From: Myxococcales bacterium
GTDB lineage: Bacteria > Myxococcota > B64-G9
Assembly: GCA_027031935.1 (NCBI GenBank)
Contig: JALVPF010000173.1
Coordinates: forward strand, 1-42,067
Reading direction: 5' to 3'
DNA length: 42,067 nucleotides
In this document: positions 29,014-37,971 of the stretch, in pieces
How positions within the stretch are numbered: the stretch's first letter is position 1
How the letters are laid out: each line of letters begins with the position of its first letter
The notes under the pieces: generated by a model
The model's database searches: none
Told to the model about the DNA's origin: nothing
The model's input: the letters and a program-made list of their open reading frames with translations, nothing else
Position numbers and translations under genes: made by a program

Positions 29014-30311
29014 TTCTTTGAAGAATTTTTACTTGCACCTTTTTCCTGGGGGGCCGTGGCGCCGAATCTTTCCCATGCCCTGAGATAATAGAGTGCAGTG
29101 CGTAACTGGAAATCACTAATCTTGTCCAGTTTTTTTCTCGTCTCGTCCTTGTGGCCTTCCCTGTGAAGGTGGCCATCGAGATCGGACTCTCTGGTAACAT
29201 GAATTTCGGTATCGCCCATGGGCGCACTTCGTGGCACCACCACGTCAGGGATTATTCCCTGTTCCTGTATGGATCTGTGGTTTGGTGTGTAATAGCGAGC
29301 GATGGTCAATTTGAGTCCCGATCCATCCTTCAATCCAACAACAGTCTGTACGGAACCCTTGCCAAAGGTTCTTACTCCCATGATCAAGGATCTTTTGTGG
29401 TCTTGCAAGGCACCGGCTACAATTTCAGATGCCGAAGCAGAGCCACCATTGACAAGGCACACCATGGGATAACGTGGTTCTGTGCCACGTCGATGTGCCG
29501 AGGAATAATCCAGTTTTTTGCTTCTGCCCCTGGTCTCAACGATGAGTCCCTCCGGGATGAAACGATCGGCCACTCTTATGGCTTGTTTCAACAGACCACC
29601 GGGATTGTTTCTCAGGTCCAGCACAAGTCCTTTTAGTTCGCCCTTGTTTCTTTTTTTCAGTTCTTTAAGTGCCTTCATCATGTAGTGTTCGGTACGTTCC
29701 GTAAACACCCGAATCCTTATATAGCCATAGCCGGGCAGCGGCAGATCGCTTTGGACCGGGTTGATTCTGATTCTTTGTCTTATAAGTACGAAGTCTTTCG
29801 GGTTTTCAAAGGTATCGCGATCGATGGTCAATACGACCTTTGTACCGGGCACCCCCTTTATTCGTTTTGTTGCTGCCATTACATCCATTTTCCGAACAGG
29901 CGCACCGTCTATTTTCACAATCTGATCTCCAGCCAGGATGCCGGCTCTTTTAGCTGGAGTGTCATCTATGGGTGAGACTACTACGAGCATTCCTTCTCGC
30001 ATCTCCAGTTCGATTCCCACACCACCGAAATTTCCGGAGGTGTCTTCCTGCATGGAACGAAACTCATCTGGTGTCATGAAGGAAGAATGTGGATCAAGGG
30101 TTTTGAGCATCCCGCGTATGGCCCCATAAATGATTTTTTGTGAATCCACCTTGTCCACGTACGAGTTTTGGATGTACTGCAGGACCTGGGCGAAAACATC
30201 CAGCTTCTTGTACGTATCATCCGGCGCAGCAAATGCGCTTCCGGCCACAAATAAAAAAAGCAAGGCTGTTACCGTGGTGGATTTGAAAAATCCATAAGCT
30301 GTGTTTTTCAT
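29010..30311 (-). CDS. S41 family C-terminal processing peptidase
   Basis: PDZ segment GVGIELEMREGMLVVVSPIDDTPAKRAGILAGDQIVKIDG; catalytic NGGSASASEIVAGALQDHKRSLIMGVRTFGKGSVQ. Confidence 0.95.
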   Translation of the reverse strand: MKNTAYGFFKSTTVTALLFLFVAGSAFAAPDDTYKKLDVFAQVLQYIQNSYVDKVDSQKIIYGAIRGMLKTLDPHSSFMTPDEFRSMQEDTSGNFGGVGIELEMREGMLVVVSPIDDTPAKRAGILAGDQIVKIDGAPVRKMDVMAATKRIKGVPGTKVVLTIDRDTFENPKDFVLIRQRIRINPVQSDLPLPGYGYIRIRVFTERTEHYMMKALKELKKRNKGELKGLVLDLRNNPGGLLKQAIRVADRFIPEGLIVETRGRSKKLDYSSAHRRGTEPRYPMVCLVNGGSASASEIVAGALQDHKRSLIMGVRTFGKGSVQTVVGLKDGSGLKLTIARYYTPNHRSIQEQGIIPDVVVPRSAPMGDTEIHVTRESDLDGHLHREGHKDETRKKLDKISDFQLRTALYYLRAWERFGATAPQEKGASKNSSKK

Positions 30312-30361
30312 GTTGTTCTCCTGTTCGTAAGCAGCAGAGCAATATATTATAGAGAAAGGGG

Positions 30362-31057
30362 TTAAATATCTACCTGCCTTTCCCCTAAAACAAGGGAGAC
30401 CTTGTTGTTGTCATTGACCTTTCGTATGTCATCCAGGAAAATTCCCGGCTCTGTACCCTTCCTCAGTTCAACGGAATAAATTGCCTGCTGAAGAATGCCG
30501 GCCCTTATGGTTTCAAGAGACAAGAGGGTCCACTTGTACAGGTGTTTATCCAGGATTTTTGCAAGGCTTTGTTCCGGATTTGAGTCCACAGGAAGCTGAA
30601 CGCGGAGTATTCGCTCCCTTGCCAAAGGAGCAAACAGATCCAGTTTGTCCAGCATGATCAACATGGCGCTCAGGGCAGCGCTTGCAAATATTGCGAGCAT
30701 GTAGAATCTCGTGCCTACCGCCATGCCTATGGCCATCACCAGAAAGATAAATCCCACATCCCTGGTCTCTTTCATGGCATTTCTGAATCTTATTATGGAA
30801 AGTGCTCCCACCAGAGCAAAGGCCCTGGCAATGTTGGAACCTATTATGAGCATTATCAGTGATACCACAGTGCCCATGATTATCAGTGTGTGTACATAGC
30901 TTTGTGAATACCCCATTCCTCGATGCGTATTTCGATAAACCCATGCTATGACCATGGAAAGGCAGAAGCCGAGAAAAAGGACCATGGCGATGTCAACCGG
31001 CGTGAATGTTCCTGTGAGATCCTTGAAACGTTCCAACTCCTTGAAAAGCTCATCCAT
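30362..31057 (-). CDS. DUF4956 family membrane protein
   Basis: Multiple TMs with FALVGALSIIRFRNAMKETRDVGFIFLVMAIGMAVGTRFY. Confidence 0.88.
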   Translation of the reverse strand: MDELFKELERFKDLTGTFTPVDIAMVLFLGFCLSMVIAWVYRNTHRGMGYSQSYVHTLIIMGTVVSLIMLIIGSNIARAFALVGALSIIRFRNAMKETRDVGFIFLVMAIGMAVGTRFYMLAIFASAALSAMLIMLDKLDLFAPLARERILRVQLPVDSNPEQSLAKILDKHLYKWTLLSLETIRAGILQQAIYSVELRKGTEPGIFLDDIRKVNDNNKVSLVLGERQVDI

Positions 31058-31817
31058 GGTTTTGTTCTCCTGTCCGACTTTTGCCTGTAAGCACAGATAC
31101 CAGGGGTATAACTTTCATGCCCTTGCCCATGGCAACTGCAGTACAATATTTGCTCATCCTGTTTATTCTGAGCTTGTGGTATTGAAGAATGTCCAGCAAC
31201 CATACCGGGATGGATGTTTCAGTTTTCAACTCCATTATTCCCATCTCCTGAGGAAGGAAGGAAAAAAGAGGAGCATCCGAGAGTAAATCCAGGTCGTTGA
31301 CCCTTCCCCTGCAGATGGTATCGAATGTGATTCGCAGCTTCGGAAAAGTCTGTCCAGAAGTGAAAGCCAAGCGTCTGTAGTCTGTTATTACAACAGGCCT
31401 GAGGGAAAGGGCTTTTACCAGCAATTCTACCTCTTGGCAAAAGAACTCCTCTTTACAACTCGTATCCGGCGCTCGTCCTTCACACAGGTCTAGAGCCTGT
31501 TCCAATGAGAGTTGGATTCGTTGCTTGTTGATCAGGTGGCCGGTCTTGGCCTTGATTTCCACGTAAGCCTTGTCAGGTTTGGGTTGAGAATCTTTGGGGT
31601 AAATCCTGACCCGCATTTTTGTACGAAGTCTCTCTCCTTCCACCTTGTCCCAGAACCAGTCCAGCCCTGGCGAGTCATAGTACAGGCTTAGAACCCTGTA
31701 GCCGTATTCCTCGTTGTTTTCATCCGGCTCCAGCAGTTGAGAGATGGATTGAACAACGCCCTGCATTTTTCTGAATGGCAGAATGAATTTTATTTCGTAT
31801 CTTCCCGCCTGGTTCAT
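31050..31817 (-). CDS. VTC domain (polyphosphate polymerase-type) protein
   Basis: RYEIKFIL, VLSLYYDSPGLDWFWDKVEGERLRTKMRVRIYP, AYVEIKAKTG, VITDYRRLAF, LRITFDT, MELKTE. Confidence 0.9.
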   Translation of the reverse strand: MNQAGRYEIKFILPFRKMQGVVQSISQLLEPDENNEEYGYRVLSLYYDSPGLDWFWDKVEGERLRTKMRVRIYPKDSQPKPDKAYVEIKAKTGHLINKQRIQLSLEQALDLCEGRAPDTSCKEEFFCQEVELLVKALSLRPVVITDYRRLAFTSGQTFPKLRITFDTICRGRVNDLDLLSDAPLFSFLPQEMGIMELKTETSIPVWLLDILQYHKLRINRMSKYCTAVAMGKGMKVIPLVSVLTGKSRTGEQNHG

Positions 31818-31818
31818 G

Positions 31819-32379
31819 TCATTGTCCTGGTCGCTGTGCTGAGCTTGAACAAACGATTCCAGTGTAAAAATTCACTGAAGCACTTTGTGGCGATGCCTGT
31901 TGTATGAAAATAATCTCCGCCTGGTTTTCAATAGCCGGAATGTCCAGGAGGTATTGCCCCGAGGTCTTGAACAATTCATGCTTTTGCCAGGTCAAGCCCT
32001 TGACCGTGATTTCGACCGGAAAACTCCCCTGTGGTCCAAGGAGGCGTAGATTCAGCGAACAATTTTTTGGAAGCTGGTTGGTCCTGGCCAGCACCACCCG
32101 GTCATTGTCAATCCAGCCCAGCGAGTTTGGGCTGACCAGGCCCCATGCTCGTCCACCCAGCAACCATGATGCCAATGGAGCATCGTGACGGATTTTTTTC
32201 TGGAACAAGGAGAGGTCTTCGGGGCTTATACCGGATAGGTCTCCAGCACGCATTTTCTGGGCTATGGTCCAGATTCGATCCTGTTCAGGTTCAGCGAGAC
32301 CCCAAGCGAAAAACAAGGCAGCGAACAAATATATCAGCACCAGGATTATAAAGCCCATGCCGGGTATTGAGAGCTTCAT
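31819..32379 (-). CDS. Small N-terminally membrane-anchored extracytoplasmic protein
   Basis: MKLSIPGMGFIILVLIYLFAALFFAWGLAEPEQ anchor plus ~150-aa exported domain; overlaps the CotH-like stop by 4 nt. Confidence 0.7.
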   Translation of the reverse strand: MKLSIPGMGFIILVLIYLFAALFFAWGLAEPEQDRIWTIAQKMRAGDLSGISPEDLSLFQKKIRHDAPLASWLLGGRAWGLVSPNSLGWIDNDRVVLARTNQLPKNCSLNLRLLGPQGSFPVEITVKGLTWQKHELFKTSGQYLLDIPAIENQAEIIFIQQASPQSASVNFYTGIVCSSSAQRPGQ

Positions 32380-35201
32380 GGATGGACTCCTCTTTTCGCC
32401 AGGTTCTTTAGGGAGTCATGTAGCTCTGACCATCTTTGAATTCCCAGGATGTCTCTGAGAAGATGCATCATGAAGGGCCTATCGCACGTGGAATAAAATA
32501 TGTTTGAAAGGTCTATTTTTGCAGATCTTTTGGGAGAATTGCGCTCTGCGCCCACTATGCCATTCCCACAGCCAATGATGGCTGTTTCTTGTGCGTCAAG
32601 TCGCGAGCCTTTGGGATAGTACCGGGAAGCAGCCTTGACTTTGACGCCTGTCTGGCATTCATGAAGCAGATCGGAATAAAGCACGGCCCATGAGTCGTGT
32701 TTGACCAAAAGGCCGATTTTTGCTCTGCTCAGGATCGAGTCTTCGATGGTCACAGTGCTTCTTTCCCCTGCTGAAATGAGACTTCCTCCTGACATGTATA
32801 ATACGCTGTTGTGTATTCTTACCTTTGCTCCCATGAGGTCTATTGCCTCGTCGGCTGAACCGGAAATGGAGATACCATCCATGCTTGCCTTGGAAAATTC
32901 CAAATCCACAGCATCTTGAGACGATTTTTTGACACTTACCTGATGCAGCTTGAGATCTGCGGTGTTCGATACGTGCAGCATGTCAACACCGTTATGGTTG
33001 TTTTCAAACGCACAATTTTCCAGGAGGATGTTTCTGGTTTCATTTATGGAAAACGTGCCCCTTTGTTTCTCCCCAAACAAGACAGGAGCCGAGCCTCCTT
33101 TCAGGTGCAAATACTGAATCCTGGATCCTGCGGTATTGAATCCATGAATCACAATTCCACCGAAAATGGCATCTCCATCTGCTTCTACTACCACCGGCTG
33201 TCTGGGGTTTCCCTCGATGTTTACCGGTCCCAGAAAGATCAACGATGCTCCCTTGCCCATCAAAAACCTTGTCCCCGCTTGAACTTTTACTTTTTGACTG
33301 GACGAAAAGAACATGGATTTTTCCATGTGAATATCTCCAGGTCCCAGGATTACCTCTTCGGGGGGAGAAGACTTTCTGTAGGACCAAGGGTGTGCCGAGG
33401 ATTGGCCGGCCAACATGGATGGAACCACATCTGCCCCTATAGGCTTGTAATGCCTGGTATCCGATCCTGATTTTCTTGCAGTAAAATCCACGTGAAGCAC
33501 GATCTTGGAAGATGTGGCCAGGTTTTTTCCCCATATGTCGGCCTTGACAGGTTCGTAATCGCTCCGGACTTCCATCTTGTAGGAAACAGGTGCCGGCCTT
33601 GTGACAAGGGGATTGTATTTCTCATGAGCACTGGGATTTTTCACCAACTCGACAGATGGCAACAGTTTCATTGGTTCTGCAAGAAGCAGGACTCCATGCT
33701 CGTCAGGTGCTCTTTTCAGGCTTCCTGCGACCTTCAGTAACCATGGATGTTGTTGCTTGTCAGCAAACTGCAGCCGGATCGAATCCACAGAGATTCCCAC
33801 TCTTGAGCCAAGAGTGATTTCAAAAGGCCATGATGTCGGATCGGTGGATTTTTCTGGAGTCGCAGATATGGTGGGGTTTTCAAGCTCGGATAATAGATAG
33901 GCGCAGCGTGTGGCATACAATGCCATCAGAGATTCGAAAACAAGGGAGAGTTTTTTTACGTCCATGGGTCTGAGCATCTTGTAAAGGAATGAATCATCTC
34001 CTGGTGCGAGTTCATAGGCATCCCAATGGGCATCTGTCATCAATTCAGGGAGGACTTTCTTGAACCATCTCAGTCCCTTGGTTCTCAGCCTGGAAGGTCG
34101 CGCAGGGCCAAGAAGCAGGCGGTGGAGTATTCGGTTACGCAGGGTTAAATAACCAGGTACCATCTCCAGCCTTATCCCGAGGGGATGGTTCGAAGGTTTG
34201 AAAACAGGACTTGGATCGAAACCGCGCAAGGACCATGCTATGGGTTCCCATTTCCCCGAGCCTAAATCATGTACCAGTTTGTGACCTTGCCTCCAATCTC
34301 TCTGATCAATGGAAAACAGGATTTCAAGGGCGTCCAGGGTGGCAAATTTTTTCAGGTCCAACTCGTTGTGCGCGAAGTCGGAAAAATCCTGAAAAGAATC
34401 AGACGAAATGTGTCTGAGCAAAGATGCCAGCTCATCATTGGATTTTTTTTCTCCACTGCACCAGGCACTCTTTTTCCATGAACCAGGAGTCATCCACAAT
34501 GTCTCTGCTGGCACCTCGGTGTCCATGTCTCCGGAATACAGACTACATGGATAGCGGTTGGATCTGCGTAACAAGGCCTCGTCTGCCATTATCTGTCTTC
34601 TATATACCCCCATGTCGGCACCGTTGATCCATACTCTTACAAAATCCGGTTCGGGGTTGAGCAATCCCTGGTCTCCGGCGATCTGTGCTATCAGAGCATT
34701 TGTAATCATAAATGGTGTCGGTTCATTGACGAGAGCCACGGCTTTCAGGCCCCGGTCCCCTCCGTCCTTGCCAAAACGGACCTTAAGTGATTTCTGCGTC
34801 CCTAAACGGTGCCAATGCCTGTGGCCCCTCTGTCGAAGCCTTATGGATATGTTTTTCCCTCCTCTGGTTAAAACTCCATCAACATATTTTCCCTTTCCCG
34901 GCTGAGGGGTCATGAGTTCATGTAGCTGAGGGTTTTTCAGGTGAATCCTGAAGCGGGGCAGGTGCGAAGGAGCGATGGAATTTGACCCGAAGAACCTGTT
35001 TGACCAAGTGCTCAACATGTCGTGGAAAGCAATATGAAAGTCGTCTATGGAGAGATCCCGTTGAGGGGAGGCGATTCTACGATAGGCATCCAGGTTTGCG
35101 TAAGCGGTCCAGGCACACCATGCGCTTAGTACGATTATTGGAGCACTGAATACAAGTGCCGATGAGATGCTGATCCGCAAAAGGCGCCTTGGGGCTTTCA
35201 A
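32376..35201 (-). CDS. CotH kinase-family-like protein with C-terminal right-handed beta-helix
   Basis: N-terminal TM; ISIRLRQRGHRHWHRLGTQKSLKVRF; NGADMGVYRRQ; DALEILFSIDQRDWRQGHKLVHDLGSGKWEPIAWSLRGFD; C-terminal short-rung repeats. TTG start with upstream GGAG. Confidence 0.82.
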   Translation of the reverse strand: MKAPRRLLRISISSALVFSAPIIVLSAWCAWTAYANLDAYRRIASPQRDLSIDDFHIAFHDMLSTWSNRFFGSNSIAPSHLPRFRIHLKNPQLHELMTPQPGKGKYVDGVLTRGGKNISIRLRQRGHRHWHRLGTQKSLKVRFGKDGGDRGLKAVALVNEPTPFMITNALIAQIAGDQGLLNPEPDFVRVWINGADMGVYRRQIMADEALLRRSNRYPCSLYSGDMDTEVPAETLWMTPGSWKKSAWCSGEKKSNDELASLLRHISSDSFQDFSDFAHNELDLKKFATLDALEILFSIDQRDWRQGHKLVHDLGSGKWEPIAWSLRGFDPSPVFKPSNHPLGIRLEMVPGYLTLRNRILHRLLLGPARPSRLRTKGLRWFKKVLPELMTDAHWDAYELAPGDDSFLYKMLRPMDVKKLSLVFESLMALYATRCAYLLSELENPTISATPEKSTDPTSWPFEITLGSRVGISVDSIRLQFADKQQHPWLLKVAGSLKRAPDEHGVLLLAEPMKLLPSVELVKNPSAHEKYNPLVTRPAPVSYKMEVRSDYEPVKADIWGKNLATSSKIVLHVDFTARKSGSDTRHYKPIGADVVPSMLAGQSSAHPWSYRKSSPPEEVILGPGDIHMEKSMFFSSSQKVKVQAGTRFLMGKGASLIFLGPVNIEGNPRQPVVVEADGDAIFGGIVIHGFNTAGSRIQYLHLKGGSAPVLFGEKQRGTFSINETRNILLENCAFENNHNGVDMLHVSNTADLKLHQVSVKKSSQDAVDLEFSKASMDGISISGSADEAIDLMGAKVRIHNSVLYMSGGSLISAGERSTVTIEDSILSRAKIGLLVKHDSWAVLYSDLLHECQTGVKVKAASRYYPKGSRLDAQETAIIGCGNGIVGAERNSPKRSAKIDLSNIFYSTCDRPFMMHLLRDILGIQRWSELHDSLKNLAKRGVHP

Positions 35202-35226
35202 TGAGTTTTCTCCGTCCTTGCCAATG

Positions 35227-36372
35227 TCATGATGGCTTCATCCTTACCCATGCAAGGGGATCCACTGCCTTGCCACCCTTTCTGACTTCAAAGTACAGGT
35301 AGGCACCTTTGAGAGAGCCGCTGTCACCGACGGTTCCCACCTGTTGACCCTGCTGTATTCTTTGTCCTTTTCTTACATCTAGTTGATCGAGGTGTGCATA
35401 CAGAGTGTAATAGCCACCTCCATGATCTAGTATGACCAGCCGTCCATAGCCTTGAAAGACTTTGGCAAAAACAACCTTGCCAGGATAGACCGCTTTTACG
35501 GGTGAGTGCATGGGAGCGCGGAGATCTATACCGGTATGAATCGTGACGGTTTTGAACCTTGGGTCGATCTGCTTGCCAAAGGCTACCTCCAGGACAGGTG
35601 AATCAACAGGGCTTGGCAAGCGGCCTTTCCATGTGGCAAAGCCCTTTGCACTGCTGGGTTTGCCTTCCATGGTGGCAACAAGTTCCAACAAGCTTTTTCT
35701 GGCATGACGGAGTTCTTTCAGCGCTCGGTGATGCAGTACCGCTTTTTTATGCAAAAGATCAAGTGCGCTGAGTTTTTCTTCCCGGGCGGCTTCTGCTGCC
35801 TCTTTCTTTTTTTTCAGTTGCTGTCGTGTCTGTTCCAGGGATTTGCGCTGCTGGCGAATCTTTTTCTGGGTTTCCCATAGACGGTCACGGCTTATGACGA
35901 CGTTTTCATACAGTTGCTGATCTGCCTTGGCAAGATGCTCAATGAGATCATAGCGCTGCAATCCTTCTGAAATCGACTCGGAACTGAAGATGAGGTTCAA
36001 CCAGCCTACATCTCCTTGCATATAGAGAATGCGCAATCTTTTTTTGAGTCTTTTCTTTAGCAAATCCAGGGACACAGAGGCTTGTCGTTGCTGAATCCTG
36101 GATTTTTCCAGTTCCATTTCCAGTTCGTCCATACGTGCTTGCGTCTCCTGGAGTTGCTTGTTGGCTTCTTCGAGTTCTGCATCCAGCTTTCCCATTTCTC
36201 CCAGCAAGGACGTGGATTGCCTCAGGAGACGTCTATACAACTTTTGGCTTTTTTTCAGGTCTTTTCCAAGCTTGTTCAGATCGTCCTTAATGGGATTGGT
36301 CTTTTGAGCATATACTTCGGGTACGCAGAGCATGAATGAAAAAAGAAAAAGAATTAAACCGCGCCCAGTCAT
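35227..36372 (-). CDS. envC: EnvC-like murein hydrolase activator (coiled coil + LytM/M23)
   Basis: Signal peptide, long coiled coil, LytM-type HTGIDLRAPMHSPVKAVYPGKVVFA...YYTLYAHLDQLDVRKGQRIQQGQQVGTVGDSGSLKGAYLYFEVR. Confidence 0.88.
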   Translation of the reverse strand: MTGRGLILFLFSFMLCVPEVYAQKTNPIKDDLNKLGKDLKKSQKLYRRLLRQSTSLLGEMGKLDAELEEANKQLQETQARMDELEMELEKSRIQQRQASVSLDLLKKRLKKRLRILYMQGDVGWLNLIFSSESISEGLQRYDLIEHLAKADQQLYENVVISRDRLWETQKKIRQQRKSLEQTRQQLKKKKEAAEAAREEKLSALDLLHKKAVLHHRALKELRHARKSLLELVATMEGKPSSAKGFATWKGRLPSPVDSPVLEVAFGKQIDPRFKTVTIHTGIDLRAPMHSPVKAVYPGKVVFAKVFQGYGRLVILDHGGGYYTLYAHLDQLDVRKGQRIQQGQQVGTVGDSGSLKGAYLYFEVRKGGKAVDPLAWVRMKPS

Positions 36373-37262
36373 ATTCGTAGGTGTCTCCCGAGACTGGCCA
36401 AGGTTCCAAACATTCCCACCACGGCTCCTCCGGCAGCAGAGATTGCCACAGAAGAGATGGGAAGAAATTCCAGGTTCAGATCACCGGAACCTGGACCCAA
36501 GGGTATGGTCACCAGGGGTCTGGCAAGGATAAACAGTAACCATGCGCCACCGATACCCAGAAGAGCTCCGAGTCCGCCGAGCACAACTCCTTCGATATAG
36601 AAAGGTGCCTTGACGAAATTGTCGGTAGCACCCACCAGCTTCAGAATGTGTATCTCATCGGTCCTGGCGTACACTGACAGGCGGATGGTGTTGGAGACGA
36701 TCATCAATGTTGCAAATACCAGCAGAGCACCTATGAGCAAGGCGATGAGCCTGCTGAAATCCATGAAGTTGAAAAAGCGCCCCAACCACGCCTGGCCATA
36801 TTGCACCTGTTCGATTCCGGGATGAGAGACCAGTTTCTGTGCAAGAGCTTCTATACTCTTTGTGCTGTGTTCAGAAGAAGACAGCTTCACCTCCAGGCTC
36901 GAAGGCAGTGTGTCCGGACCAACTTCGTTCAGCAAGGTCGCCTGGGCCCCCAGCCTCTTCTTGAAAATTTCAAGAGCTTGTTTCTTGTCTATGAATCGGA
37001 TGGAGCCTACGACCTCGGATGATTCAAGGGTCGATTTTATTTCCTGGATTTCTTGCTCTGTTGCCTCGTCTTCAAGGTAGACAACCAGATACAGACCAGC
37101 TTTCAGGCGTTCGCCCAGCCGGTCCAGATTGTACCCAACGAGGGCTAAGACACAGAGCAACAAAAACACGATGGCAACAGTACCCACCGTTACTCCGGCA
37201 ACGACCGTATTGCGCCTGATATGTCTGAATGCCTGCATGGAAAAGTATACTATTTTTGACAT
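36369..37262 (-). CDS. ftsX: Cell division protein FtsX
   Basis: MSKIVYFSMQAFRHIRRNTVVAGVTVGTVAIVFLLLCV; FtsX permease with RLSVYARTDEIHILKLVGATDNFVKAPFYIEG. Confidence 0.93.
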   Translation of the reverse strand: MSKIVYFSMQAFRHIRRNTVVAGVTVGTVAIVFLLLCVLALVGYNLDRLGERLKAGLYLVVYLEDEATEQEIQEIKSTLESSEVVGSIRFIDKKQALEIFKKRLGAQATLLNEVGPDTLPSSLEVKLSSSEHSTKSIEALAQKLVSHPGIEQVQYGQAWLGRFFNFMDFSRLIALLIGALLVFATLMIVSNTIRLSVYARTDEIHILKLVGATDNFVKAPFYIEGVVLGGLGALLGIGGAWLLFILARPLVTIPLGPGSGDLNLEFLPISSVAISAAGGAVVGMFGTLASLGRHLRI

Positions 37263-37266
37263 TGTT

Positions 37267-37938
37267 TTATCCCAAGGGCATTCCGCCGGAAACCACACGA
37301 CCTTTCTCGAGATGAATGACACGATGTTGGGTTCTCTGTATCCAGGCGGTGTCATGGGTAGCGACCACGACGGTGGATCCCCTGGCGTTTATCCTGTTGA
37401 GAAGGACTCCGATCTCTTCACTCAGCGCCTGATCGAGGTTGCCCGTGGGCTCGTCTGCCATGAGTATCTGAGGATCGTTTACGATGGCCCTTGCGATTGC
37501 AACACGCTGTTGCTCACCACCAGATAGAGTTGGCGGCAATCTGTGAGCCCTGTGTTCCAATCCCACCAGTTCCAACACCTCACCCACCTTTTTGCGAATC
37601 TCTCCTCGTCCCTTGCCAAGAACTTCCAGGGAGATGGCCACATTCTGTTCCACCGTTCTGGATGGCAAGAGTTTGAAATCCTGAAAGACCACACCCATGT
37701 GGCGCCTGAACAGTGTTCTTTCTTTTTCCTTGATGTTGGCCACGTTTTTTCCAAACAGGAGAATTTGGCCGTTTTGACTGCGTTCAGCAAGCATTATTAC
37801 CCGTAAAAGACTGGTCTTTCCCGCACCGGATGGACCAGTTATGAAAGCGAATTCAGCTTTTTCAATTCGCAAGCTGACATCGATGAGTCCAGGACTATCT
37901 GACCCATATGACATGTATACATGGTACATCTGTATCAT
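37267..37938 (-). CDS. ftsE: Cell division ATP-binding protein FtsE
   Basis: TGPSGAGKTSLLRVI (Walker A), LSGGEQQRVAIARAIVNDPQILMADEPTGNLDQALSEEI; adjacent to ftsX. Confidence 0.95.
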   Translation of the reverse strand: MIQMYHVYMSYGSDSPGLIDVSLRIEKAEFAFITGPSGAGKTSLLRVIMLAERSQNGQILLFGKNVANIKEKERTLFRRHMGVVFQDFKLLPSRTVEQNVAISLEVLGKGRGEIRKKVGEVLELVGLEHRAHRLPPTLSGGEQQRVAIARAIVNDPQILMADEPTGNLDQALSEEIGVLLNRINARGSTVVVATHDTAWIQRTQHRVIHLEKGRVVSGGMPLG

Positions 37939-37971
37939 CTGAAACCCGGCACCAAGGTCTCGATATATTGC

